The notes under the pieces are model-generated. The model worked only from the letters and a program-made list of their open reading frames with translations. It did no database searches and was not told the DNA's origin. This document shows, in pieces, positions 1 through 11,180 of a stretch of DNA of 64,000 bases. Origin of the DNA: Clonostachys chloroleuca (lineage: Eukaryota; Ascomycota; Sordariomycetes; Hypocreales; Bionectriaceae). The DNA lies in assembly GCA_037952775.1 (NCBI GenBank), contig JBANAY010000004.1, forward strand, positions 1,550,001-1,614,000, given 5' to 3'. Position numbers and translations under genes: made by a program. The stretch's first letter is position 1. Each line of letters starts with the position of its first letter.

Positions 1-2823
1 CGCTGGATTACCCCGCTGGCGCGAATGCTGAGAGCTAAGAGCGGCGAGAGTGTTTGCGATGTGGGCCTGGCGAGTTCTTGGACTTGGGGTTGCCTCGAAT
101 TTCGGGGTTCGACGAAGTCGGTGGGAGGAACCAGGTGATGGGAATCCCTCAGGGTCTGGAGTTGTCACCCGTTGTTGTTGCAGCGGCGTCGGCTGCTGGC
201 GTTGCTGGTAGTCGAGCGAAGTCGTGGGCTCGTGGGTCTCGTGACGGTCGTAAGAAGATGGGTGACGTGTGTGAGACAACTCTGCGGTTTGAAGACGTCC
301 CGAGGATGCTGTCGACAATGCGGCAATTGAATCACCGCCAGGCGTCTAGCGGCGATCTATAAAACTCAATTACCGCCGGCGGGATATGCGAGCACTATAC
401 ACACTTGGGGGTGGTGTAACAAGTTTGGGTTGTGGTGCGGTGTTGGAGATCTGCGGTGAGGATTGGCTTTGGTGGAGGGTGCTAAAGAAGCGATGATGCA
501 CCAAGACACCGTCGCACCAGCAATGGGTTTCAGCACGAGAAAGCAACTGCTGAGTGAAGTCAAAGTCACAACAGAAAATGGGAGAATGTATGGCTGCAAG
601 CAAAAGGAAGAGTGAGCAGAAAAGAATTGGAGAACCGCGTCGAGTCGTTTGCCGGGGATCCCAGGTGTGCCCAAATTGTGGTGGCAGGAGAGGTTGGGAA
701 ATTTGGGGGGCTGGTGAGCGAGCTGCCACAACGGCCGCTGGCGGAGCGCCACAACCGGTTCTCGACTCTGCTGTGATTTGCTTATTACTCGAGCAGCACC
801 CGCGGCGTCAACGGTTGAAGCGAAACGGTTTGCCAACACAGCAAGCAGCGGGGGAAAAAAAGGCCGACTGATGCAGCGCGCACAACTCAACCAGTCAGTG
901 TGCGACACCAGAGTTAGTCGCGATTGAGGTCGATTGCGTCCAGACCGACGGGTGGATCGAAAAGCAGCAGAGAGCCACACAGCTACAGCAAGGCGTCTGC
1001 AGTCTGTCGTCCGCTTTATGTAGCCCGCCAGACAGACAGTTCGCCCTCGTCAATCGATGCGCGCAGAGGAAAGGGGAGAGGGAAAACTGGTGATGGCAAA
1101 ACCCAATGGGTTTTTGGGCGTCGCTGGGCTGAGCAGCAGCTGAGCAGCGCTGCTGCTCCTGGTTTCGAGGGCTGCCCAGCCACAGAGGATTAGGTTGGGT
1201 CAATTGGCGATCGGAGTGGCGCGCACTTCTCCTGTAGGTCATGCTCGCAGCAACGCAGCCACGAACAGGTCAATTCATGCCGTGAAGGCAGTTCGAGAGA
1301 GAACTGGCGACCCGGATGCGCAGCACTAGAAATGCGACAGAGCAGAGTAGGTAGGGTCCTCGCAAAGATACATGGAATCCGCCACTGGGCAAGACAGACG
1401 GGCCACCGACCCCAGCGAGGCCGTCAGACTGTGGAGAAGCCGAGTCACCACAGATGCTACATGTCGCCTACCCCTAGCACCTTATGGTATTAGCAAGGAA
1501 GTGAGTGCCTGGCGATATTACATGTGCCAGCGCGCTGGGACCTCCCTCAACGCTAAGCAGGGCACCGGGACCACCAACCCAACCTTACCCTGCCTGGCGC
1601 CTGAACGCCGAAGGCTGGCTGGATTTTCCCGTTGTGGTACCATTACGTAGCTGCGTCGAGCTAAATGTCATCATTCCTTCTCTCCCCGGCGACTAGCTCC
1701 TGCCTCGAGCTATCCAAGCTGCCCGGGCTGTGCCCCTTGGCACTATTCCAGCTGTCTGGACCGCTGGAAGACCGATCTGATCCGATGGAAGCACTCACCG
1801 TACTTTGATCGCATGCAAATCATAGCACCCAAATGCACTCTGCACACTCTGCATGACACGTAGGGACCAACTCAGACTGCTACGCTACCCAAATGGCAAT
1901 GCGCGCGCCGAGGCGACGCAAGTGCCCGTAGCGCAACGCTGGACTGCGCTCCAGAGCTCTTTCCGTCCGTCGGGCCGCCAGCCACTACAAATGAAGTCTC
2001 TAAAAGTATCTGCAGCAGCTCTTCGCCCGCAAAAGATACATAAACGGTACCTTCAGGTCCCGTTCCAGCACCGTGACACCCGCCAACGCCTAGGCGCCTT
2101 AGGGGCAGGCGTCCAAGTGATAGCCCGGGCGCTATCTGCAAGGACCGGGCCTCCAAGGCCCTTTTGGCTGCAATTTATCGCTGAGATTAAATGCCCTGCG
2201 ACCTGACCATTTGCCTTTGATAATCACCTCATGTCCTTATAACGACCGCCTCACTTTTCTGCAGCCTACATTGCCGCCCAGAGCAAGCTGTCCAACATAC
2301 CACACTCTAATTAGCATCACTCTCTCATTCACTCCCTACGAAATTTCCTCGAAGCATGATTAGCTTATTCTCCATGCTAGAGACTCCACGGACGGGACGG
2401 GGAAAGCGAGCAATCAAAGTGTACGAAAGATCTACCAGGGGTCCCTGAGATCCGAGACAACCATGTGAGACACGCTGCAAAATGTCCCCATGTAGCTCGT
2501 ACTCCGGTCCGTCTTCTATACGGAGTACCTACATAGTAGTAAAGGTGATGGCCAGAAGCTCAGATGTGACGAAAAAGCAATGCCGGTGGGTCATTCGTCT
2601 CAATCACGACAGTCGCGTTCTGGACGCGTCCACACAATGAAGCCTTTGTGTGATGAGACAGGGTACGGCAGGGCAGCCCACGTCGTGGAAATTGAATCGA
2701 TCATCTGTGGAGGCGAGCACGCGCGAACCCGAGCTGCATAAATGAGATCCATGAATGGTGCACTAGCATAAAATGAACAAGCTATGAGCCATACCCTGGG
2801 TGTATCACAGTTCATAACCCCTT
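1..2823. other. Gene-free stretch, nothing supportable
   Basis: I find no reading frame here with a recognisable domain, good composition or plausible splice partners. The longest open frames (about 200 codons on the minus strand near 366-980, 117 codons near 1853-2206) overlap each other in several frames and are low-complexity Ser/Arg/Pro-rich, as expected from GC-rich non-coding DNA. It may hold the promoter or UTR of a gene outside the left edge. Confidence 0.5.
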
Positions 2824-3998
2824 TCACACCAGCCATTGGCCGTTCTCGTCTTCCCAGCCAACCTCCTGGTAGGTCCATTTTTGGAACGTCGTCTTACCAT
2901 CGATCTTGATATGCATCGATGCGATGTCATTTGAGAGTCTTTGCCTCTTGATCGTGTCCTGTGCTCTGTTGATCTTATCCACCTCCTCGGCGCTCAAGGT
3001 GACGAGCTTGATATTCTCCTCGATGCGGGCCTTGGACTTGCTCTTGGGAATAACAGTGATGCCTCGCTGCACAGCCCATGAGAGGGACACGACGCCTGTC
3101 GAGCATCCGTGCGCCTTGGCAATGTCGCTGAACAGTTGATGGCTGAGGATGAGATTCTCTCCGTCTCTCTGACCACCAAGTGTGCTGGAAAGGTTTCAAG
3201 GTTAGCTTTTTGCGGTTTCTAAATTCACCAGTTCCCCATATACGATCGGGAGACATACCTCCAACTCATGACATGGATCCCCCTTGATTGGCAGTATGGC
3301 ACCAACTTCAGATTAGGGTTGAAAGCATGCAGCTCGACCTGGTTGATCGCCGGCACAATCGTCTCATGCTTGCGCAATTCCTCAAGAAGCTTCTCAGTGA
3401 AGTTGCTGACGCCAATAGCCCTGCACTTGGGCCCAACAAGCTTCTCCATCGCTAGCCATGTCTCAATGAAGGTCGGGCTCTCATACTTACCCAGCGGCTT
3501 CTTCTCCGGGGCTGGGGTTGTCGCCCACGGCCAGTGCATGAGGAAGACATCAACGTAATCGAGGCCCAGGTCTGCCAGCGAGATGCGAAGCGCCTCAGCC
3601 GGGTCATGGTGCCAATGACCCCAGAACTTGGTGACAACGGTGATCTCCTCGCGCGGAACCCCGCTGGCTCGAATTGCGCGTCCAACAATATTCTCGACAC
3701 CGTAGGACTGGGCAGTGTCGATCAAGCGGTACCCGGATTTAAGGGAATGGATGATGGACTCTTCCAGCGCCTTGCTGTCGTCCGAGCCATGGCTCCCTAC
3801 AATGATGTCAGAACCACTCGGGATCTGTTGATTCGGGTGGGTGGTGTTTTCTTACCTTGCCAGGTGCCCAGCCCTACAGCAGGAAACTTGTCGCCTGATT
3901 ATAAATCCGGGGTTAGCCAACCTGGCACGTCCATAAGCCGACTGCATCCTACCTTGGTTCAGTGTAAAGGTCTTGGTGGTGATTGGGTGGTCGGCCAT
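2824..3998 (-). CDS. Aldo-keto reductase
   Basis: NAD(P)H-dependent carbonyl reductase of the aldo-keto reductase (AKR) superfamily, a soluble (alpha/beta)8-barrel enzyme; substrate unknown. Four exons on the minus strand: 3998-3953, 3894-3856, 3796-3259, 3184-2824, all joined at GT/AG, giving 327 aa, the usual AKR length. The N-terminal strand has the family pattern F-P-x-x-G-L-G-T. The catalytic tetrad is visible: Asp in LIDTAQSYG, Tyr in the same motif, Lys in VVTKFWGH and His in DVFLMHWPW. The cofactor-binding stretch VIPKSKS and the GVSNF motif are intact. The long third exon alone would end in a false tail; splicing at 3259/3184 gives HVMSWSTLGGQRDGENL, as expected for the family. It is divergent from the dehydrogenase gene to its right, with about 1 kb of shared upstream DNA. 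Confidence 0.92.
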
Positions 3999-5037
3999 GT
4001 TGACAAACTAGAGCAACTTGAATTTGCCACAGTTTCCTGAAAAGTTTGGTGGATGGGAGAGTGTTTGCCAGTTGGAAAATGCACGCAATACATCGTCCCT
4101 CCTACGATTAGATGCGGGGGGCCATCGGCGCTGGTGGAGACGAGCTGCAGGCTGCTTATCCTCCTCGGTGGATAGCGAGCGGAGCCTCCAACAAGCCGCG
4201 GTCCATGTCCGGCACCGACGACGAAGCTGTCCCTGACAATAGCAGGCTTTATGTATCCAACGAGCAGGCCATCAACCTCCTCTTCCAATAATTCACCGGC
4301 CATTCAGCAGCTCAATGAGTCAATTATGTCTCGGCGAGCTCAGGCTTCTCCGACATGTCCCGGCAACTTATGCAAGCCAACTATCATGATGGATAACAAA
4401 CCTCCTCAGGCTGAACTGGCTATTTTATAACATGGGAACTAATAGTGCCAGGTAGCCCTCTTGCTGCCGTAGGTGTAGATAGGAATAAGCAGCAACTTGT
4501 TACACGTGAAAAGAAGAAGTCCTTTCGACTAGCGCAAGCTTGACTCTTAAGCCAGACTTCCCATCACGAATTGCCCACATGGCGCATAACTCCTCGCAGA
4601 CTAAGGGCCAGCTTATCATTGCAACCCAAATATGACGGTAAACGGAGACTAATCCCCATCACCTCCGTTTAAGCCCACCTACCTCCATCCTTCTCACCAT
4701 GCCCATGCAACCCTTCACGCGCAGCCGCCAATCAACTGCCACATTCGGTCAGTTCGGGATGGAAATGAAGCTAGCCATGAAACGTAGGCACAACGTAAGA
4801 TTCAACTAGGCCACCGGACGTGGACTCTAAATCCACCTGATATCGATGGACACACCAGCGGACTTACAAGGGTCTATCTTCGAGCTTTCAAGTATAAAAG
4901 GGGCCGGAGCTCCGTGGTTGAGGGAAGATGATCGTGCCATCATTGCCTTATCTCTAGGTCACGTCTCATATACCTCTTAACGTTTTCATATAACAGTTCC
5001 CGTTTCCTCAGCAAAACAGAAACCACACCCAAGCAAC
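3999..5037. other. Shared upstream region of AKR and SDR genes
   Basis: About 1 kb between two divergent oxidoreductase genes. It holds a clear TATA box at 4893-4900 for the rightward gene and a TATA-like TTATAAAATAG (minus strand) near 4421-4431 that could serve the leftward one. No gene is seen. A short upstream open frame of nine codons begins at 4928. Confidence 0.6.
4893..4900 (+). promoter_or_regulatory. TATA box of the SDR gene
   Basis: TATAAAAG lies 145 bp upstream of the start codon at 5038. Transcription would begin around 4925-4935, leaving a leader of about 105 bases. The upstream ATG at 4928 sits at this boundary and may or may not be transcribed. Confidence 0.65.
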
Positions 5038-6191
5038 ATGCCTTCGGTTACTCATTCCAATTTCAACGTCGAGACGGAAGGCCTTGAGGTTGCCAAGGCC
5101 TTTGCCGACGGCATCCATGGCAAGACAGTCATCGTCACCGGCGGTAACATCTCTGGAATCGGCTTCGCCACAGCACGTAGCTTTGTATGTGTAAAATGGC
5201 CCTTGCTACATCCCGTCCTCCCAGAGGAATGAAAAGCTAACCTGCGTCACAGGCCTCCCAGTCACCTGCCCACCTCATCATGACTGGCCGCACTCCCTCC
5301 AAGCTTCAGGAGTGCATCGATGCTCTCAAGGCTGAGTTCCCCGGCGTGGGATACCGCGCCCTCCGCATCGATCTCGCAAGCCAGAAGTCCGTCCGTGCCG
5401 CGGCCGCCGAGGTTCTCGGGTGGGCTGACATCCCCACCATCGACATCATTGTCAACACTGCCGGCGTCATGGCCATCCAGGAGCGGACCATCACCGACGA
5501 CGGCGTGGAGATGCATTTTGCGACTAACCACATCGGCCACTTTCTTTTCTTCTGCCTCGTCTCACCAAAGCTCATCAAGGCGGCCGAAGGGAAGCCCAAG
5601 GGAGCCACTCGCGTTGTCAATGTCTCGTCCATGTCCCCCAGCGTCACAAACATGCGCTGGAGTGACAGGAACTTTGAAAAGAAGAGCAAGGACCTGCCAG
5701 AGGACGAGATCCCGAACATAGAGTTCCTCGAGCTCTGGGGTTACGAGGACGTGGAGAATATGACGTACATCCCCGTCGAGGCCTACGGCCAGAGCAAGGT
5801 CGCCAACGTCCTGTTCAGCATTGGTGCCAACAAGCGATTGTTGGAGGAGCACGGCATTCTCAGCGTGTCAGTTCACCCAGGCTTGATCGACACCGAGATC
5901 GCCAGAGACTTCCCGGCGGAGAGGTTTGCAGATGTCAAGGAGATGGTCAAGAAGGGTGTCTTCACCTACAAGAGCTTGGGTGCAGGTGCGGCGACCAGTC
6001 TGGTTGCTGCGCTGGACCCCGCCCTTGCGATTGGAGTTGGCGAGTCGAGGGACGGGAAGGAGAACTATGGGACGTTCCTTGCCGACTGCCAGATCACAGA
6101 CATTGCAAGACCCGGGTCCGTGTCGAGTGCGAACGCTGAGAAGCTGTGGAAGCTATCTGAGGAACTGGTCAAGCAGGAGTTTTCGTGGTAG
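5038..6191 (+). CDS. Short-chain dehydrogenase/reductase
   Basis: Classical-type SDR oxidoreductase using NAD(P)(H); substrate unknown. Two exons, 5038-5184 and 5253-6191, joined at GTATGT/ACAG, give 361 aa. The Rossmann-fold motif TGGNISGIG (TGxxxGIG) is near residue 36 and the first exon ends just after it. NTAG replaces the usual NNAG. The active-site pair is YGQSK (YxxxK), preceded by VNVSS, and a downstream PG motif is present (HPGLIDT). The roughly 40-residue insert before YxxxK, rich in acidic and Trp/Tyr residues, is typical of the retinol-dehydrogenase/WW-oxidoreductase-like fungal SDRs. There is no signal peptide or membrane span, so it is probably cytosolic. Tail-to-tail with the regulator gene, 125 bp away. 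Confidence 0.92.
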
Positions 6192-6316
6192 TTGACAGAA
6201 ATAGGTTAGGAATCCTCCCGATTAGATAGAGATAAATGATCAACCCAAGTAAATCCGAATAATCAGATGCAGACATCTCAGCGGTGACACGTCACGTTAT
6301 GGGCTTGATGAGCTCT

Positions 6317-7940
6317 TCATTCAAAGACGGCGGGTGACCACGACCCCCCTGGGCTCCAGGATGCGTCTCCCCACACTTGCTGTCCCATTTCGCCATGGAG
6401 AAAATTGATCCAGGGGAACCTTCGCACCCGATTTTCTGTCTCCTCCCAAGTCCTCAATCCTAGACGGCCCGTCATCGTTCGGATTCTAGTATGGAAGAAG
6501 GACGGATCCGGGTCGTCTATGCACCAGATGGCGCCGAGGAGAGAAAGCCAGAGGGTGAGTTCACTTTCATCGTCTCCCAGTCCCTCTGCGAGAATGTTTC
6601 GCAGAGTGGATGTTACCAAGGGAAAATCTAAGATCCGACGGTTGTCGTGCTGTAGAGAGATTATCATCATGAATAGTGTCATGCCAATGTGATATGCTGC
6701 CTCAATATTGGACTCTCTTTTGGGAGCATTGAGATGATGAAAGCGTAAAAGACGGGAGAATATGGTAATATTCATTTCTTGGAAGCTGACAAGATCGAAT
6801 ATCTGCTTGCCTTTATTTTCGTTGAACAATCTGGCAACGGCGCAAACATCCACCAGGAGATCCTCGAGGCTTGGATCAATATTTTTATGCAAGAGCGTGG
6901 AAATGACCTTTTGCCGGTCCAGCTCAAATCCGTTTGCCTCCAATGCCTTGTGGATCTGGGGCATACTGTTTCGGTAAAAGATCTGTGGCTGTCCAGTCTC
7001 CAGGCAATAGGTAATTTCAGTCCTAGATAATGACAGAGGTCAGATGACGTGAGGACACCACACCGCATAGACAGACTGGAAACTTACTTGCAAATCTTGT
7101 ACAAAACTCCAGGATTGCTCTCGAATTGTTTTAAACCACCACGTAGGTTAACAATCCTTTTTAGGCCTTCCAGGTGCAATTTGGCTGTCTGGGTCTGTTG
7201 CCGAATATATTCCTGTGTGATGAGCGAGATGATCATGCCGATCGTTGAATCTTCCAACGCTTTCGGGCTTTCAAGTCGCTGTTGTACTATTCCAAAAGTC
7301 TTTCCCAGGTAATGCAGCGCCGTTGGGGAGTCTCTTCCGTGGGTGAGGAAGAATTCATTGAATGCCTGCATCAGTGAAACGCTGCATTGAGAAGCTACAT
7401 GTCTAGTCAGCACACTACGACTGTTCTTCCACAACAGACACTCCTAGGTAGGTAGGTACATATATTGTGTTGTATGCGCAGGCTGGTCTCTACTTACTCT
7501 CTGGGTCGAAGAACATGACCTTGAGATATATTGCCTTAGCCTCGTTTATCGGGAGGCCAAGTCTGGTAGGGTACATCTTCTCTGCGACATAGCCAAAGTC
7601 TACCGAGCCCCATATCTTAGTACGTCTCGTTCCACTGGCTACACTTGGAGGACTTACAACGGTCAGCGATATCTAGCGACTGCTGCGAGAGCTCCGGTAG
7701 TGAAATTGTGAGGAACACGCTGCCCAGATTTCTAGGGATGCGCGTCATGCGGGGCGGTTGTCTCTGGGTCAAGGCGCGCTCATCTCCAAGGACGCGTTCT
7801 TGATATCGGTCGGACCGCAATTTGGAACGGCGAGGGAGGATTCGACCAGCATTCTTGCCCTTCATTACATGGCTGCGGATAAGCTTGCGGGTGGTCTTAT
7901 CAACGCTGGTGCTGTCTACGAATTGGAAGTCCTGGGCCAT
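6317..7940 (-). CDS. Fungal_trans_2-type regulator lacking a zinc finger
   Basis: Putative transcriptional regulator of the Fungal_trans_2 (DUF3468) type. Four exons on the minus strand: 7940-7658, 7599-7498, 7394-7088, 7022-6317, in frame throughout, 465 aa. The start is the ATG at 7940; the frame is open further upstream but has no earlier ATG. The N-terminus shows the signature typical of this group, a FVDST stretch followed by IRSHVMKGKNAGR and a basic patch, instead of a Zn2Cys6 cluster: no CX2CX6C motif exists in the spliced protein. The middle exons supply YLKVMFFDPE and an alpha-helical regulatory region with QSVSL/FNEFFLTHG and LKRIVNLRGG, common in this family. It could act as a cofactor or nuclear regulator; direct DNA binding is not shown. 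Its position beside the AKR and SDR genes suggests it may control them, which is inference. Confidence 0.8.
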
Positions 7941-10900
7941 GTTTGATATTGCCACAACGAGAGCCCATCAAGCGATGCAATCGGCTCTAATATGCCTCTC
8001 GAAATACGATGATGAGTCTGTGATGTGGATGATCCTACAGCTGAGCCGTTGGATGAACCCAAATGCCACGGCAGCCGGATCTAAGCGGGGTTTAACCGGA
8101 AGCTTCTAAGCGAGGACCAATTGGACGGCAGGTACTTCACCATAGGTAATGTTTGATTGCCAGCGATATTTCATCTTCTCGTGGGAAATTCCATAATCTT
8201 CTACTTTCATATGTATTCATTAGATTTTCCTCATGTTAGATATGTATACTAGAATTGACATTATTTTTCGATATTCTCCGCGGACTTCAATATGCCTGTC
8301 CGAAATTGCCTTACGTAACAAGCGACTATGAAGTCAAAGCGGCGCCACATCACAATGTCCAGGCAGGTCCTTCTCTACAACATCACTATGACACGAAGCT
8401 GCATGGAAAAAACTCCGAGTTCTCCAAAGGCCATCGAACTAAATTAACAAGCAAATTCACCAGACGGACATCAAAGTCCACCTCAAGTTTACTGGTCGTG
8501 GCACATCTTGTGATGCGTCTTCTCTGGAGTGCCAACAGCCAGTCTAGGGTAGGATTCCTCTGGATCCCCTTGCCTCGGATGCTCCAAGAAAAAGAAAAGA
8601 AAAAAGAAACAGAAAAAGCAATATGTTGTTGGACCCTGAGTGTTCGAACCCCTTCATCAGTTTTGCCTGCAGATTCTCACTCCTGCATACGAGAGGGAGA
8701 GAAATCTGGTGAGGAACTAGGCAAGATCGACGTGATATGTGATAACCATCAGCGCTCTTGCTTTGATACTGTCTCGGGTACTCAGCTTGTCAGCGTAGTC
8801 AAGCCCTCTCTTCCACTAGCTAATGCACACACAGCCCTCGTCCCAAGATCTGAACTGTTCAAGCGCGTACAAGCCCCGCTGAGTTGAGCGGGGAAGTTCT
8901 CCCCTTGGACGGTATCCCCTTGGAAGTTCTCTCCTTGGGAGCTTTCCTCGTCATGGCCCAAGAGCCAGACTCCAGGGCTCAGGCGTCTCCTGGTACTACG
9001 ATTGTCTTCGAGCCGTTTACTGGCTGTCCACCCCGGACATGTCCCCTTCCACACCTCCCTCTGTTCTCCATCCCATCGCGTCCGCCCTTACCCGTGTCTC
9101 TTCTCTCTCTCAGATGCCCGGACGCCCTGATAGGGGATCGACAATGGGTCCGCCCGTTGCTGGGACGCCGATAGCAGACGTGTCATGTCGTGTCCTGACT
9201 TACGCAGGGACCTGAATCAATAGGGTTCGCGTCATCTCTCTGCCGTATGCACGGGGCTTCCATACACACATCGCAATTTTCTGTACCTGATTGTCTTGTC
9301 CCTGTTTCCTCAACGCCCTTCCCACTGTCTATCTGCATGTTTGTGTGTTTTTGGATGCCGGCTGTGATGGATGTGGACCGAACTCTGGTGATCGTGCACT
9401 CCGCCTGCCGCTTCTCAGTTCTCATGACTCCTCTGGCATGCCCGGGATGGCCGAATTTTCATTCTTCTGCATGTGTGTTTCCCAGTTTTTCTCATCCACC
9501 GAACCGGGCGGAGCTTTCGACTATCGCGATTTCGCGTCTCCTTGACTTGATCGAGATATCTGGAGATGGGTGGAGCTTAGAAGGAGTCCCAGTCTTTGGT
9601 TGCCCCGGCATATCTATTGTTCTTCTTCCTGGGTCTCCAATCCCGGCCAATATACATATCCTATGTATCGTGTTATCCCTCCCTCTCCTAGACAGATGTC
9701 TCACCTCAGTACCTAAGCTGGCCCAGTACTTGCTGCTGGCATCTACGACGACAACTGGAACTCGAAGAAACCTGCATTGCATTGACCCAGGGAGCCGAGT
9801 ATCTCTCAAGAGAGATGCAAGCACGGCTCAACAGCGTCTGTCCTGTCCTACCCTCCTCTCCTGATTCAGCATGCCTCGTAGATCAATGCAGGTTGCATCT
9901 GTTTTGATTGCATGAGAACACACATCTTGTGCAGCGGTTCCCGGATCGGAAATAATCTGGCAGATCCGTGCTCGCTGCCGGTGCAAAGACAATGCTACCA
10001 GGTTCCATACCTCGGCGGCACTCCCGGCGGAGAGTTCGTTGCTGTGTTAGTGTCGAACCACTATGCGTGTCTCACCCCATCTTTCCTGACTCTGATCGAT
10101 CATGGCTGGCCTTTTCCTCGGGAAAATTTTTCCCTATCCCAGAATTCGATGTGCGTGCCCTCGGCAACAATACCACCGCTGGAAATGAGAGCCACAGAGG
10201 GAGCCCACAGGATCTTAGTGCCACGGACAAGTCCTTATCTGGCTGAGGTTGGGACCAGCTTTGACTTTTTGTTGTTATTCGTGCTTTTTCGAGCAATGAT
10301 ATGACGACAGGCATGGCCCTCCGGTCAGACGAGACACGGATACGTGCTACGTAGGACGAGGAGCAAGCAATGCCTAGCCGAGTATGAGCAGAGCACGAGC
10401 GCATCATTGCACTGCCTATGAGGCGAGTGAGGGGACCGACCGTCTGCCGAGCCGTTGGTGTCCGGGCGGTGGCTCGTCGACGCCAGTGTCTACGTAACGG
10501 AGAGGAAACAATACCCTTGTTCTCACATCTAAGACCCTAGCGCGGATCATCTGCGAACTGCTCAGAGCTACACAATGTGAGAGCAAAGTATGATTCTTAC
10601 TGCTGCGGCTAAGCTCAGTAAATAGTCAAGAAGCTCGTCATGAGAGAAGAAGCAGCCCCCGGGAGCCATGGTGGCGAGCCTCCCAGCCAGCTGAGAGCAT
10701 GAGGGTGATGCAATCGACGGATGGGGCCTGTCATCAGGCGCATACCAACATGCATTTCATGGGCTCCGGGCAGCAAGAATGCGCCGGACCCCCCAACAGG
10801 CTGAAAGATGGGCTGCTCTCCCCACCACAAGGGCTTTCTCTACAGAAGGAATGTCTCCCAGCTCGCCCAGGTAGAAGTCAAGGGGAGGGTGGGGGAGGGA

Positions 10901-11180
10901 CAGAGCGACAGACGAACCCACTCAAACCAAACAAACCCACCACGCCACTGACAGGTTGGTGTCAGTGTGTTCAGTCTCTCGAACTGCTGTCTCACATGGG
11001 ACTGTTGGACTTTGACTAACCACGCCATTTGTTTTGTTTGCTACAAGTTTTATTTGTATATCATGCCTTTCCCCATCCCTCGTTCCCTGCTATCCCTTAA
11101 CCCTCGTTGTAACATTGTTGTTTGTTCTTGCTTATGCGATTATTGTGAAAGAAAGAGAGAGAGCGAGGTCAGCACACATT
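7941..11180. other. 3.2-kb gene-poor region
   Basis: No frame has a recognisable domain. Open frames at 8255-8887 and 9247-9864 (+) are about 200 codons but show no conserved motif and several overlapping alternatives. Around 8889-8937 there is an imperfect duplication of a GAAGTTCTCYCCTTGG-like block. The right part (about 10500-11180) is probably promoter and 5' leader of the next gene. Confidence 0.5.

Noticed and set aside
366..980. 204-codon minus-strand open frame at the left edge
   Set aside because: Low-complexity and accompanied by overlapping frames of similar length; no family resemblance.
8635..8660. tRNA B-box-like GTTCGAACCCC
   Set aside because: No A box or acceptor stem at a suitable distance.
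8255..8887. 210-codon plus-strand open frame
   Set aside because: Begins in AT-rich DNA, mixed composition, no motif, no neighbouring exon that joins well.
9247..9864. 205-codon plus-strand open frame
   Set aside because: Overlaps other open frames on both strands; Ser/Leu/Pro-rich without recognisable domain.
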